A DNA stretch of 64,000 bases from Macrophomina tecta (GCA_024180945.1 JAKSGN010000038.1:558001-622000); one strand, 5' to 3'; positions 43,910 through 59,073 are shown, counted from the first letter of the stretch. The notes: generated by a model from the letters alone, not told the origin. Translations and numbers: made by a program.

Positions 43910-46900
43910 CTATTCCCTCTTTTAAGAATCTTTAGCTTAAAGATTCTTTTAGGCGCTTATTTATCTTTCTTCTTTATTTTATTACTTAGATATTTTCTTT
44001 CTCTAGGTAAGGCTTTCGCGATAGGTACTAAGCGTAGTCGCGATAACGAGATTAACCCTTCGGTTTCTTAGTCTAGTGCTAACCGTGAGTTTCTAGCGAT
44101 AGAGGTAAATCGTCGAGGGGCTCGAATACCTCGCTATACCCGTTATACGGAGAAGGGTTTAGAGTATAAGGTATTTCCTAACCGCTGTAAACGCTATAGG
44201 TATTATATTACTATAGGTATATCTAAGTATAATATAACTAGGTTTTCTACTCGCGGAGTATATTTTTTTTTCTTTCTAAAGCGCTCTTGCTAACTTTCTT
44301 AGTTTAAATGCTTAGAGTAGTCCCGTGCGAAGATTATAGCTAAAGAGCGGGCTATCTAAGACGCTCTTCGCGCTACTCTAGCGAAGATTAACTACTTAAA
44401 GAAGTAGTGTAATCTTCTTAAGCATCGAGGTTATAAAATATTACTTCTAGGTCTAGATACCCTAGAAGAGCTAGAGAAGCGTAATCGTTTAGAGAGAAAG
44501 AAGCGACTTCGCTTATTTTCTAGGGCGTTAGTCGACTCTAAGAATTCTAAGGGTCTCCCCTCGTTAAAACGGCTACGTTACGAGTTAGTAAATCCTACTA
44601 CGCCGTAGGCTAATTATATCGAATCTACTAGGAAATCTACGCTAGGTATAAGGTCTCTACGTTCTTCTAAGCCTATAAATCTTACTTATTTATCTCTATT
44701 TACGATAAACCCGATGGTTTTTAAGGGTTTCCCGTTATTTTTATTCGGGGACGACCTCGTTTTCGTAGAAGATTAGAATTCTAGCGATAGAATTCTATAA
44801 TAAGGTCTAGGTATATATTATTCTTTAGTATCTACTAGTTATCTTCGTTTTCGTATTCTTTCTATTTAACGAGATATTTAAACTAATATCTAAATTATTT
44901 ATAGTCTAGAATCTTCTTAACTAGATACTAGGTTTCTTTAGCATTAGGGTTTTCTAGTATAATCTCTTCTTAGGTTTCTAGAATAGTAGCATTTTCTAGT
45001 ACTAGCTCGAGTAATACTATATAAAAGATAGAGTTTATTCGTATATTAGATAATTTAAGTCGATACGTAACTTTTCTAAGTCTTTTTATAATTTTAAATA
45101 GACCGATTTTTTTAAAATCTAATTTATCGCTCGGTTATTTTAATTTAATATTTTTTATAAGAAGGTATACTTTATTCCCTCTTTTAAGATTTAGTACCGC
45201 CTAGTGCCGTCTATTATAGTATTTAAATATTATAATTCGTACGTATTTAAGGTTAAGACTAATAGTTTTATATAATTCTCTTAGCTACTCGGCTTTAAGA
45301 ATGCCTTTCTAGGCTAATTTTCTACTTAGAATAGCTTTTCTATACGCATCTAGTTTAAACCTATAGTTAGTGAAGAACGGGGATACGTTAGTTAACTCTT
45401 ATTTAGCGCTATTATAGGCGAATTATACTATAGGTAGCTATATAGCCTAGTTATTCTATAGATAGTTAATATAATAGTGAAGATACTATTTAAGAGTCTA
45501 GTTTATTCGTTCTATCTAGCCGTTAGTTTATACATATACCGTTATAGAGAGTTTATTCTTTACTCTAAGCTAGCGTATAAGCGTTTACTAAAATTCTAAT
45601 CTTATTAGCTTATCTTTATTTAAGACTAATATTTTCAGTATTCCGTAATCCGCGAAGATATATTAGAGAAACGTATAAGCTAGCTATTCTATATTTAATA
45701 TCTTAAGGTAGAGTAAGAAGTAGGTGTACTTTATAAGTCTATTAATAAAGACTAGAATTAAGTTAAACTTAACTTCTATAAGAAGATTTCTAGACTCTAG
45801 TAATTTCGTAATAAAGTTTAGCGTAATCTATTACTATAGTCGTTCTAGTACTTCTAGAGGTTATAGTTATTCGTATAAAGCGTATATAGTGGCTTTACTT
45901 TAAATATAAAGGTTATATTACGAAACTATACGTTAAACTATCTTTTATAATTCTAGAAAGTAGAAGTTTTACGTAATTCTCTTAGTTATTCTATTAATAC
46001 CCTAATATCTATACGCGGGTACTATATATATATTTTTAACGAGTACTTCTCGTAGTCTTATTAGAATATAGATTAATTCTTTAAAGAGAAGCGTTTCTTT
46101 TTTATTTTAAATAATACGCGGGTTATTTTTAAGCGCTAAAAGTTTCTATACGAAGAAGTTTTAAGTATATACTTCTTAGATCTTCTAATACTACAGATTT
46201 AATTCGATACGAAGTATTAGAAAAGACTATCTAATAAGAATAAGCGATCTATCGCTTATTTACTATAATACTATAGGTTACGGCTCTATTCTTTTTTTTA
46301 TATAGTCTACCCTTTTACTAAGCGCGTTCGTAGCGGCGTTATCTATATCTTTTCTATACGTAATCTTAAAGTTATAGAATACTAATTCTTATAACTAGCG
46401 AATTTATTATTAGTTTAGCTCTTTAGTTATAGTAAAGTGCGTAAGATTCTAATAGTTATAATATACTATTACCTATTATTTAGCTTCTTCTAAGTAATAT
46501 CTCTAGTACTTAAATATTAAGACTATAGTTAAGAGCTTTTTATTATAAGTATTATAGTTAAGCTCTACTAGGGTAAACTTTCTTAAATAGAATATAATTA
46601 AATACTATTTATCTTTATTATTAGGCTAGCTAAGATATACTTCTAGGGTAAATCCTAACGTATTAGGTTCTACTTCGATTAGTTTATTAAGATCATATAT
46701 TTCTAAGATAGGTACTATATAAAATATTCTCTTTAGCGAATTAAAGGCTTACTACTAATTATTTTTCTATTAGAAGCTATACTTTTTCTAAGTAAGTCGC
46801 GTTAAAGGTTTTATAACCTTTAAATAGTTCTAAATAAACTTTCTATAGAAGTTCGCGAATCTAAGAAAGAACTATACTTTCTTAATTATTTTTAATACTA

Positions 46901-49900
46901 GCTATTCTCTAATAAAATTTAGTTTTAAGTCGTCTATATCGACGTATTTAAAAATAATAATAAAGTCTAAGAATTCTATTCTTTATATATACTATTCGTA
47001 CTTATTAGGTGCGATAGTTAGGTTCTTAGCTTAGAGAATTTCTAGAATTTTTTTAATATACTTCTTATATTTCTTAAGTATTTCTAAGAAGATAAGAATA
47101 TCGTTAAGATAAGCTAGATAGAAAATATCTAAGTATTCGTATAGTATATTATTAATAAGCGACTAGAATATTACTAGCGCATTAGTAAGCCTAAATAGTA
47201 TTACTATATACTTATAGAGTTTTAGTCTTATTTTAAAGGCTATCTTCTATTCTTTTCCTTCTTTAATTCTAACTAGGTAATATTTATTTCTAAGGTTTAG
47301 TTTTATAAAGTACTTTATATTTTCTAACTTATTCTAGAGCTCGTTAATATATAGAAGCGGGTATCGGTTTTTAATTATAATATTATTAAGTTATTAATAG
47401 TTAATATAGAGGTATAACTTACTATTCTTTTTAAAAACGAAGAGAATTAGATATCTAGCTAATAATATTAATAGTTAAATATATTCTTATTTAAAGTTCT
47501 TCTTAATATATTTTTTTAAAGCCTCTATTTTCTTCTTTAATAAGAAGTAGATAGGCTTATAAGTCAGTTTCGTTTCTAGCTTAAGCGGGATTTTATAGTT
47601 CTATAGTTAATACTTTAGTAAGTCTTTCTTTTCTTTTTCTTAGTAAATAGTAACTAAGTTCTAATATTTATTAGGTATTATTTCTATTTCTAGTATTAGA
47701 GGTATTTCTTATAGTTACTACTATATCTCTAAACTACTATATTATTATTTTTTTAATTTTTATAGAATTATCTTCTCTAATAGAAGTTAAATAGTTTTTA
47801 TTCTTTAGCCTTTTTTATTAGGCCCTAGCTAGTGCTCTCTATTATACCGCCGGTAAGAATTAAATATATATAAGATAGACCTAATATTTCTAGTATTATA
47901 TACGCCGAAATACCTCTCTTAAGATTATCTATATATCTACGAAAGAATCTAGGGCTACTAATTACTTCTGCGAAGTCTTACTCTTAGCCTTATACTTTTT
48001 CTACGTAGTTCTTCGTAATAAGTATTAATTTTCGAGAATACTTAACTCGGTAGAACTTACTCTATTTAAGATACTATATTTTACTAAAAAGGCGACGTCT
48101 TATATGCTATAGTTTTAGTTCTATTTTAGGCCTTTCTTAAGGTTATTATTAATACTACTATTACTAGGCCTTATGCTATTATTTAAGTCTTACGTTTCTT
48201 CTAATAATTTAAGAATATTATTTCGCTTAGTAGAGCTTATTTCTATAATAGAGTTATATTTTACTAAGAAGGCTTCACCTTCTACATTATAGTTCTAGTT
48301 TTAACTTATACTATTATCGAAGTCGTCTATATAGTTACTATATTTAGATCTTATACTAGCTACTTTTTATTTTATACTAAAGATATATTCTTAGAAGATA
48401 TTTAGTAGTTCTTATTTAATATTCTTATAACTACTCTTAGGGTTTTTAATAATATTCTAAATTTTCTATCGTAGAAAGAGTATATCGCTCGCCTAGTTAA
48501 TAAGAAAGTTACGAGTTCTAAGCTAAGATATTTTAAAGATAACGTCATATTTTAAGATTCTTTAGATATTAAGAATAATCTAATTAGTATATCTATTAAT
48601 TTCTAGTAAGACTTTTTTTATTTTAATATATATCTATTCTTCTTTATAGTTGGCATTTTATTTATTAAATTCACTAAGAGAGTAGGGTTCTTTCTTTTTT
48701 TAATAAAAAATATTTAACTCTTATACTAGTTTATTATAGATAAAGTCTCTACTTAATCTACTATTAATTAGTATTAAGATTATACGTCCTCGTAGAACTC
48801 CGGCGATTTTAAATTATTTTTAAAGTTTTTTTTTAGTAAGAGTTTTTATATTCGATATACGTAATACTATATAAAGAAACCTAGACTATATCCCCTAGAT
48901 TAATTCTAATATCGTAGGGCGATCTAGTTTTTTAGCTTTAAATAGCTATAGACTTTACTATATATATAGTCTTTCTATTTATTAACTTAAAGATATATTT
49001 ATTTCTAGTTAGTCTATTTATTACCGTTTATTTTTCTTTACTAGTAAACTATATTCTTTTATATCTAGTATTAAAAGGTTAGTATATTAAGTTTCTCGTT
49101 TAGTATCTACTAGAGTATATAGTTCTAGATAGTTATTATACTATATTAATAAAGAATTCTTACTAACTCTTAAAGAAAGTTATAGTCTACTTACTATTAA
49201 GTAGTTATTTTTTAATAATAGAGTATTACGAGCGTGGTTTTTTTTATAATAATAAGTTTATACTTCTTTCTATCTTACTTAATTTAGGTTTTCTAGAGGG
49301 TTCTTTAGCGCTATATCTATAGTACTATAAGAACTAATCCTCTTTTATAGAAAATCTAGATAATTTAGGTAAGTTACTTATTCTTATTCGTTATTTCTAC
49401 GCTAATCCTGTACTTAGCTATAAGGCGCTCGAGTTTTAAAAGAATTATAGGGTTTAGTATAACTTTTACTTCGCTATTTATTAAGTTATATAGTTCTTTA
49501 GTTTCGCTATTTACGAGCTTCTCGTCTAAGAAAAAGCTATTAAATAAATTATTAATTTTAATAACTTCTTTATTTCTAGTTATTATACCGAATTATCGTA
49601 GTTTATAGGGATACTATTTTAATATATTTTTACTACTTTAGTATATCTAGTAGTTATCGTTATAGTAAATCGTTTAGTATAGTATATCATAGTTATTTTA
49701 GCGGAATATAACTAATACTTTATACTAAATACTTAAGGTCTACTTTTCTTTTTTCTTATTACGAGGATTATACGGGTACTTAGAAGAGAAGTATTTATTA
49801 CTACTATAAATAATATAAAATTAATTTTTATAGCGCTATTTTTATTTATTTATTTAGTTTAGGTTAGGTTCTTTAGGCTTCTTATTATTATTTTAATCAT

Positions 49901-50835
49901 TATTATTATTCTTTCTAGAATTTTATTACTTAGCCGTATTAAGGACTATAGCGTCTTCGCCTTTAAAAATTATTCTTTTACAGCGAGGCTTTAAGATATT
50001 AGCTTATTAAAAATCTATTTTCTATTCGTATATATAACTATTAATTTAAAATGTAAGGTCTACTATCTTCTAGAAGGTAGACGAATATTTATAAATAATT
50101 ATATTCTTCTTAACTTTCTTCTTTAGGCCTTTATAGAAGAGGTCGCGAAAAGTCTTATCTAACTATTTAAGATAGGCTATAAGCTATTAAAACTTAGTCA
50201 CGTAGATAGCTATAAATCCTAGTTATTTAATAGTTATAATATCGTTAGAGGTTTTATAAACTTTATCTTAATCGTTAAAAGTAGTCTTAAAGTTATTTAT
50301 AAATCTTATATATATATTAAAGATTTTCTTAGTTTTTTCTCGTCTCTTCTTAAGAGAGTATTTATTAGCTAAGTAGTCGCGAAAATATAATTCTATTTAT
50401 ATCTTAGCTATTTCTCTAAGATAGATTAATACGAAGAGTACTACTTCGGCGTTATTATTAAACTATATTTAGTTAAACTAGAGGTAATATTTTATTTAGA
50501 GTAGAAAGAATTAGAGCTTTTTTCTATTTTTATTAAACTTCTTAGATACTACTACTTTAACCTTAGTAGTACTTCGCTTTATCGTATATTTAATTAGTTA
50601 AGCATTCTAAGCCTTTAGTTTTTTAATAAGCTATAAGAGCTTAGCTCTAGTAGACTTCGTTTACTATACGGGCTAAGCTAGCCCCTAGGTATTCTAAATA
50701 TAATTCTCGGCTAGATTAACCTCTATCTAAGATTCTAGTACTATTACTATTTTCTAAACTCGTTAGGGAGTAATATCTTATCTAATAAGACTTAATCTTA
50801 GAGCCTTCCTCTTCTTATAAGAATAGTAGTTAAAG

Positions 50836-51140
50836 TATAATAAGTAAGCCTCTATCTCTAAGAATCTAAATACTAAAGAGAAAGAAAACCTATTAAAGAA
50901 TTTTCTTAAATAGATATAAGAAAAGGGTAAGAGTAAGTTAAATACGTAATAAGACTAAGTACTATATATGAAAACTATATTACTAATAATATACTAGATT
51001 ATTATTAAAGTTAACTACGAAGGTTAAAGCTATCTAAAAAATATAGTTTATATACTAGTAAAAGAGTATATATAATCTAGAAAATTATAAGAATTATTCT
51101 AATAGAAGTAATTCTAGATTAGGTTAATCGAACTAATTAC
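50836..51140 (-). repeat. Gypsy A5 5' LTR, truncated
   Basis: Matches 43454-43757 but ends at CTAATTAC where B1 starts. The remaining LTR bases do not reappear on the other side of B1. Confidence 0.85.
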
Positions 51141-51523
51141 TATTACGATATTAGCTAGAGAAAATAAAGAAAGAACGGCCCTACTCTTTAGAAAAAACCC
51201 TAATTTCTTAGGGTAGGAAATCTTTAGTTCGGATTATGCCCTAAAGAGTAAAAGATAGATCTATTACCTAGCGTACTAACTATAGATTACTCGACTTACT
51301 AGATTACGGTAAGCTAGCTAGTAATCTACCGTAATCTAACTAAATACCCTATATATATAGACTATACTTATTTATAGTAGATAGGACCCTTATAGTTAAC
51401 TTATTAATTAATTTCTACTCTAATATTACGTGCGATTTTCTTCTACCTATTCTACGGCCCCCTGAAAGCCTATACTATTTAACGATACGCCCGACCTCCC
51501 CTAGAAAGAGTAACGGCGTAATA
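51141..51523 (+). repeat. Gypsy B1 5' LTR
   Basis: 383 bp, equal in length to the 3' copy and sharing both ends. Confidence 0.88.
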
Positions 51524-54500
51524 CTTTAACTACCGCCCTATAGGTACTAGAGGTAATTACCTAGTAAAGAATACTAACTATAAATAATAAAAATTTTCTA
51601 TTCTAGTATAACCCCTAAGGGGAAGACGTATCTATAACTAAAGAATAACTCCTACCCTAATCTTAATCTTAAGACCCTACGTAGGCTCTATATGGGCTTA
51701 TTTAGAATCTTTAAGCTACTATATAGCGCCTTAAACTCGGCTAATAAGAGTAATTTGAATAAATAGCTCGCCTAATCTAAAACCTAACTTCTACGACTAT
51801 CTATCTAATATAGACCCTAATAACTAACTAGAAAGTTATATAAGAACCCGTCTTAAACTCTAAACCCGTAGATCTAGTCGCACTTCTAGCCTTTAAACTA
51901 AAAATTAAGGCCCCGGATATATTTAATAGGGCTAGAGGATAACTAGACGAATTTCTATAATAAATCTAAACGTACTTCTATATATATTAAACCTTCTTTT
52001 AAAATAATACCTAGAAGATACTATTTACTAGCTTCTATCTAAAGAATAATACCGCTAGATAGTTCGAACTATACTAGATTAACTAGAATAGCGCTAAGCT
52101 ATATAAAGAAACTAAAAAAATTATTAATAGTTTTAAAAAATTTACTGAGGTACTATATACTACGTTTAATAATAAGAATTACTACTAAGATACTACCTAT
52201 TAAATTTACCGCCTAAAATAAATCGAATTAGTTATTAACTATACTACTCGGTTCTAACTATATACCTTACGCCTTAAATAGAATAACGAGGTCTTGCGTA
52301 TACTCTACTACGAGGAACTTAAGAACTATATTAAAAATAAATTCGCCCGTACTAAGCTACCTACTATGTACTAGAAAATAGTACGTATTATAATCTAGAT
52401 TAACTTATGCATATATAATCGCTTCCGGGAGACGAAAAGATTTTCTAAAAATACTACTAATACTATCTAACCCCGTAATAGTCTACTACTAGGGGATTCT
52501 ATAGACCTAGATACTAACTAACGAAGAATTCCCCGGCTAGCGCTAAAAGAAGAATAACGCTAATATAAAAAGAGTCTTTACTTCTACTATAAAAAGTATA
52601 GATATATTAGTAGGAACTATCTAGATAAATAGACTAGTAATTAGCGGACTAACGATAAAAGAACTATCTCGGCTACTAAAAAATAATCTAAAACTTCTAA
52701 TTATAATACTCTCTACTAGTCTATCTATAGTATTAAAGCCTACCTAACTTACTAAGAAGCTAAGAATATTAGCGGGTACTATCTAAAAAACTAAAAATAC
52801 CTACTAAACTAGGGCTATAGCAGGCGAGCCCCCTACTTTATAAGACTATAGTAGTATTAACCGGAAATACTATAGAATATCTACTAGAGAACGAAGAGGA
52901 CTTCGTAAAATATAAAAACTACTAGGTTATTATAATAAAGATTAACGGACGCCGAGCGCTTACTCTTATTAACTTAGTATTATAGGGGAACTACGTCTTA
53001 AACCGATTTATAGAAAAAGCTAATCTAAAGCCCCGAGAAAAGAACTAACCCTATTAGCTAAGAATAGTTAATAAATTACCTAGCTTCTTTAGAGATAGAA
53101 AGATAATTATTAAAACCCTAAAACTAATTCTTAAATATAAAGACTATAGAGAATATATCTATCTAGATATTACTAAGATTTTTAAGTACGATATTATTCT
53201 CAGCATTTCTTAGTAAAAGAAATAGAAAGTATAATATAACTAAAATAATAAAGAAATTATTCTTAAGTCTAAAAAATAAAATTAAAAAGAACCTAAATAA
53301 AAGCTACGTATTATAGCCGAATCTATTACCTACGTAAGTCTAATCTCGAAAGCTATACTAGAAAGAATACGAAAGAAGAAGTAAGTAATTAAAATAATAT
53401 AGTACTATTCTACTACTATAAATAAAGAATAAACCTGATAGATTAGCGCTACTAAATAAGAAGAACTAGACTATCTAATACCTATAGAAAGAGATAATTC
53501 TACTAGAATATACGAATAATATCTTAACGGCGTTTCTAAGAAATACTACTAGTTTAAGAAGATTTTTAGAGAAAAGATTAAAAACGCACTACTAAAATAC
53601 TAACTATAGAACTATAAGATTAATCTAAAACTAGATACTAAACCTCGATTTAGGCTATTATATCTAATATTAGAAAAAAAATTATAAGCGATAAGAGAAT
53701 ACCTAGATCTATTACTAAAGAAAGAATATATCTAATTCTTCTAGTCTTTAGCGAAATTACCTATTTTCTTTATACTAAAACTAGAAGGTAAGTTATATCT
53801 CTATATAGATTATAGATCTTTAAATAATATTATTATTAAGAACCGCTACCCCCTATTCTATATTAATAAACTAAGAAATCGCCTTTTAGAAGTACGATTC
53901 TTTACTAAACTAGACCTACGGGATAGATACTACCTTATCTAAATTAAAGAAGGATATAAATAGAAAACTACGTTTTAAACCTAATACGGCCTATACGAAT
54001 ATTTAGTAATATTCTTTAGACTTACTAACGTCTCTACTACGTTCTAAGCCCTCGTTAACTACGTTCTACGGGAATATCTAGATAGATTCTATATAGCTTA
54101 TCTTAATAATATCCTAATTTACTCGGAAACCCTAGAAGAATATAAAAAATACGTATCTAAGATTCTCTAGAAACTACTTAAATATAGCCTCTTAGTTAAA
54201 CTAGAAAAATACACCTTCTATACCTAGAAGATTAAATTTCTAGGCTTTATTATCGAACTAGAAAAAGTAGTTATAGACTTAAAAAAAGTAAAAGATATTC
54301 TAAAATAGTCTAAACTAAGAAACGTTAAAGAAGTATAAGCCTTTTTAGAATTTACTAACTTTTATTAGTAGTTTATCGAACGATACTTCTATATAACTGA
54401 ACCGCTAATCTAACTTACCTAAAAGAATACTTTATTCGCCTAGAAAGAACTATAGTAGAAAGCGTTTAACTAACTTAAAAAGGCCTTCGTAGAAGCCTCT

Positions 54501-54733
54501 ATATTAATTATATTTAATTCTAATAAGCCCCTCTATCTTAAAACTAATATATTTAACTACGCTATTAGCGCTACTCTTAGCTAGCTAGATAATAAAAAAA
54601 GATTATACTCTATTACGTACTACTTTCGTAAAATATTACCTATAGAACTTAACTACGAAATATATAATAAGAAACTATTCGCGATTATTATAGCCTTTAA
54701 AAAATAGCAATATTACCTAGAGGGAGCCAACTA

Positions 54734-56044
54734 CCGCACCCGTGCAAAAGTCAGGGCGCACGGACGTGCACGAGTCAAAACAACAACGTACCCTCTTCAT
54801 CCCTTGCCTCATTACACCACCATGCAGCGCATCTTTGGACGCGAAATTTCAGGCAATGCTAGGCAAAGGCATCAGCTTTCACATAATCAACGAGTTTCGG
54901 TTATTACGCAATCGCAAGATGGTAAATCTGGGCGTCAAATTGCCCGTGAGACTCGCTTCTCAGAACACGCAATTAGGAGCTGCATCAACCACTACAATAC
55001 GACTGGCCAGATTGATCTAACACCTCGTACTGGCCGTCCCCCCAAAGTCAGCCTTCGCACGGAGCGCCAGATTATTCGTTTTGTTAACCGGTTCCCAAAA
55101 CTTAAGCACAGCCAGGTGATTAAGCAACTCCAGTTATCTATCCATAAAGATACGCTCAGGCGTATTCTACGCAAGAACCATATTACCAAATGGCGTGCAA
55201 AGAATCGGCCTTGGATCTCTCAAGCGAATGCCCGCATTCGGTACCAATATGCAAAGAAATACCGGTATAAGAGCTGGAGATGGTGGATGAGGGTTACGTT
55301 CGGTAATGAGTGCTCAGTTGAGCAGGGCTCTGGCCACGCACCAAGCTGGGTTTTCCGTACGCCTGGCCAGCAAAAGTGGGACCAAAGCCGGCTTAATACA
55401 CGGCCACTTGGCAAGAAGGCAAGATGTATGGTATGGGGTGGCTTTTCAGGCCAGCTAGGGGTGTCTGATTTACACGTTATAGAGCGTGATTTGGACTCTC
55501 CTAGGCAAGGCTATACTGCCAAATCCTATATCAAAGTACTGGAGGAATAGGTACCAAGAAACTACGACTATAGTATATACTGGTTACAAGATGGTGCTGG
55601 TATTTATCGGGCGAACCGGGTGAAGAAATGGCTGCGTGATCACCAAATTAGGTGCATTACTCACCCCCTATATTCGCCTGATCTAAACCTCCAGGAATAC
55701 CTTTGGTGGCCACTAAAGATGAAGCTTCAAGAGATTGCGCCATTTATTGAGCTTGAGAAGAATCCTGAGCGCGTGGAGGCATTACTAGCTGAGTGGTTAC
55801 CTAGGGCATACGCATTGGTGGAAAAACCAAGCCTTAAAGCGCTTTGTAAAAGTATGCCACAACGGCTTGTAGATGTTATTCAAGCTGGTGGCTATCAAAC
55901 TCGCTGGTAGCCTAGCTTTATAAAGAATCAACTCTTACTGCATTTGAGCAACTCCTTGTTGAATAATACGACTCCAAAGTATTGGTGTTGGTGGCAGGAT
56001 AATTAGCGTCTTGGCCGTGCGCCCTGACTTTTGCACGGGTGCGG
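54734..56044 (+). mobile_element. Tc1/mariner transposon nested in B1
   Basis: 1311 bp with perfect 30-bp inverted ends starting CCGCACCCGTGCAAAAGTCA and a duplicated TA target (54732-54733 and 56045-56046). Its composition is normal while the surrounding B1 is RIPed, so it jumped in after B1 was mutated. One plus-strand transposase frame fills it. Confidence 0.95.
54822..55910 (+). pseudogene. Tc1-type transposase, one nonsense codon
   Basis: Frame starts MQRIFGREIS at 54822 (ATG; nearby TTG not needed) and ends QTRW-TAG at 55908-55910, 362 codons, normal for Tc1. It has a helix-turn-helix pair (QDGKSGRQIARET, TPRTGRPPK, HSQVIKQLQLSIHKDTLRRIL) and then the DDE core. The first catalytic Asp is Asn (TFGNECSVE, family SDE). 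The second, in YWLQDGAGIY, and the third-position Glu, in YSPDLNLQEYLWW, are present. TAG at 55548-55550 splits the frame after SYIKVLEE; a CAG-to-TAG change is the simplest origin. Two inactivating changes and no indels: dead but recent. Confidence 0.92.
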
Positions 56045-58690
56045 TATAAAATTATAGTATATTTAGATTATAAGAACCTAGAATACTTTATAACTACTAA
56101 GATATTAAATAAAAGATAAGTATAATAGATAAAATAACTCGCTCTCTTCTACTTTAAGATCTACTACTGTAAAGAAAATAAAAATAATAAAATAAACGTA
56201 CTTAGCCATAGAGCTAATTACGTAGAAGAAAAGCTAGAATTATCGCTAGTAGTATTTAGATAAAATAATAATAGTATATTAGGTTCTAACCGCCCCTAAA
56301 TTATCGAAGAACTCGACGTACTATAGAAAGAATAAATACTAGTACCTATTATAAGACTAGAAAGCCCTATTAATAATAACGAGCTTCTAAGAGCCCTAAT
56401 ACTTAAATAGAAACCCGAAGACGATAAGAAACTATAAGATAAAGAACCTACGCCTATACTAGAAGAAACTACGAAAGAAGTAGTAAATAAAAAAAAAATA
56501 ATACTACTACTTAAAAATAAATTATCTAAAGAAAATATAATAATAACCTACTATCTTAGAAACTACTATAGCGAATAGATATTTCTAAATATAATAACCC
56601 TAACCTAGTCTAAGATTATAGAGGTAATATACTATTTTATAGAAAAATCTATGTACTAATACCTCTACGTAAACGACTAACTAAGGAATACTATAAATCC
56701 ATAGTTTACGAATACCCGGGAATAATAAGAACCTTAGAACGACTTATAAGATACTTCTATTTTCCCCGTATAAGAAAAACGATAGAAAAAGTTATCTAGA
56801 AATATAACGAATATATAAAGAATAAGGCAGCGCGATATATACTATACGAATAACTATAGCTTATTATAATACTAACTAAACCCTAGAAATCAGTTATAAT
56901 AGATTTTATTACCGACCTACTAATTTTAGTAGACCCCGTGACTAAAATATAATATAACGCTATTTTAGTTATTATCGATCGTCTAATAAAATAGATATAC
57001 TTTATTTCTTATAATAAGAAAATTAGAGTGAAGGGCTACACCTACTTCTTTCTTAGATATATTTTTGCCTACTATAGAATACCTAAGAAACTAATTACGG
57101 ACTAGAATCTATAATTTAGAGCTAAGTTCTAGTAAACCTTAGTCTATAAGCTAGAAACTAAATATAAGATATTAATAATAATATACTCGTAAACTAACAA
57201 ATAAACAGAATGAACTAACTAAACGCTAGAGTAGTATCTAAGATTCTATCTAAACTATAAATAAAATAACTAGGTTAAACTTCTACCACTAGCCTAATAT
57301 ATATATAATAGTATATTAATAGAAGCTATATAAACTACGCCCTTCTACGCTAACTACAGGTTTAATTCTACTATTTTCAGAGAATCTTAGATCTGCGAAG
57401 TACTTACCTAAAAAGCTATACTTAGAGTAGATTAGCTATGCGAATTATACTAAGAACTAGCTCGAGATATTAAATTTACCGTATACTAAATAGCTATATA
57501 CTACGATAGATAGCGCTAGGCGTCGCCGTCTCTAAAGAAGAAGAATAAAGTCTAGCTTCTTAGAAAAAATATTAAAACTATATAATTAAATAATAAATTA
57601 GACTATAAAAAAATCGGACCCTACTAGATTAAGAAAAAACTTTTACCTATTTTTTTTAAACTTAAATTACTAGAATAAGTAGATATATATCTAGTTTTCT
57701 ATATCTTCTTACTCGAACCTATATATAGCAATGCCGAACCTAATCTAGAAATCGAAATATACCCCGATAACACTAATAGAGAATAGCTAGTAGAAAAAAT
57801 CCTTAATAAAGACTAGATTAACGATTAATATAAGTGCCTTATTAAATAGAAAGAAATAGATCCCGCTAGAAATTCTTAGAAACTTTTATAGAAACTAGTC
57901 TCTTATCTTAACTATAAAGAACTTATCTAGAAATACTACCGACGAAATTCTAACCGCCTAAACCTAGAGTATTCTTCTACGACACGAAACCCGGAGGAGG
58001 CGTTAAGAATACCTAAAACTAGTCTACTAATATCTTTTAAGAAATCGCTTTATTAAAACTTACTACGTTACTACTATCTAAACTTAATAGCTATATCGTA
58101 TACGCCTTCTTAAGCTCTAGCTCCTCTAAGAAAGATAAACCCCGACGTACTATTTTACGCTCTTAATTATTAAGAAACTACTTCTACTGCTCTAAACACT
58201 CTAAACGGGCTATAGAGGTAAGAAGAAAGTTTTAAGCTACCTTTAAAGCCTATTAAGAAGTAAATAAGGCCTTAGTAGTAGCTAAATATTTTTTATAAAG
58301 GCGATCGCGCTCTTAATTAATTAAGTTTTCTATAACTATTAATAACTACTTACTAAGAACTAGAAGAATCTATAATTTTAAACCGGGATACCCTAAATAT
58401 TATAGCTACGATCCCGACGAATATACTTAGAATAATAAAAAGATAAAGTTTCTAGCTCTTTTTCTAGTAATATCTTATACTCTTTACTCTTCTCACGGTA
58501 GTAACTATAGGAAGGCATAACGATAACTCCTAGACGAGCGATATAAGTAGCTAAATTACGGTGCTTAGTAGACTTACGACTAGATATCGCGAAATAAGGT
58601 TAGAAATAAGCAACGAAATAAACGAGAAAAAACTACTCTATACTTATAGCTTTAAACTTTTAGGCCGAAAGTCGCCTAGAAGGGGAATAG

Positions 58691-59073
58691 TATTACGATA
58701 CTAGCTAAAGGAAATAGAGAAAGAATGGCTCTACTTTCTAAAAAAAACCCTAATTCCTTAGGGCGGGAAATCCTTAGTCTAGATTACGCCCTAAAGGGTA
58801 GAAGATAGATCTATTACCTAGTATACTAACTATAGATTACTCGACTTACTAGATTACGGTAAGCTAGCTAGTAATCCACCGTAATCTAACTAAATACCCT
58901 ATATATATAGACTATACTTATTTATAGTAGATAGAATTCTCGTAGTTAACTTATTAATTAATTTCTATTCTAATATTACGTATAATTCTTTTTTATCTAC
59001 CCTACGGCCCTCTAAAAGTCTACGCTATTCGATAATATGCCCGACCTCTCCTAGAAAGAGTAACGGCGTAATA
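58691..59073 (+). repeat. Gypsy B1 3' LTR
   Basis: 383 bp; preceded by a purine-rich stretch (AGAAGGGGAATAG) in the position of the polypurine tract. Confidence 0.88.

Larger units (their letters stand above)
43454..51140 (-). mobile_element. Ty3/Gypsy chromovirus, RIP-degraded (copy A5), 5' LTR cut
   Basis: Minus-strand family A element. Its 3' LTR is 43454-43909 (456 bp) and its 5' LTR starts at 50836 but stops at 51140, where B1 begins, losing about 150 bp. Read on the minus strand, the chromodomain-like end is near 44760-44900 and integrase-like sequence near 45300-46000. RT is near 46990-47450, with LAYLNDILIF near 47090-47125 where an active enzyme has YLDD. All frames are stopped. Confidence 0.9.
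51141..59073 (+). mobile_element. Ty3/Gypsy element, family B (copy B1), RIP-degraded
   Basis: Plus-strand element with 383-bp LTRs at 51141-51523 and 58691-59073, TATTACGATA...GGCGTAATA. RT reads NRYPLFYINKL near 53840 and IAYLNNILIY near 54096, where YLDD would be expected. RNase H is interrupted by a Tc1 element after LEGA. Integrase-like sequence follows at about 56670-57400. Stops are of the RIP type. The flanks are ATTAC (left) and AAAAT (right), so there is no target duplication, and they belong to Gypsy copies in opposite orientation. Confidence 0.9.
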
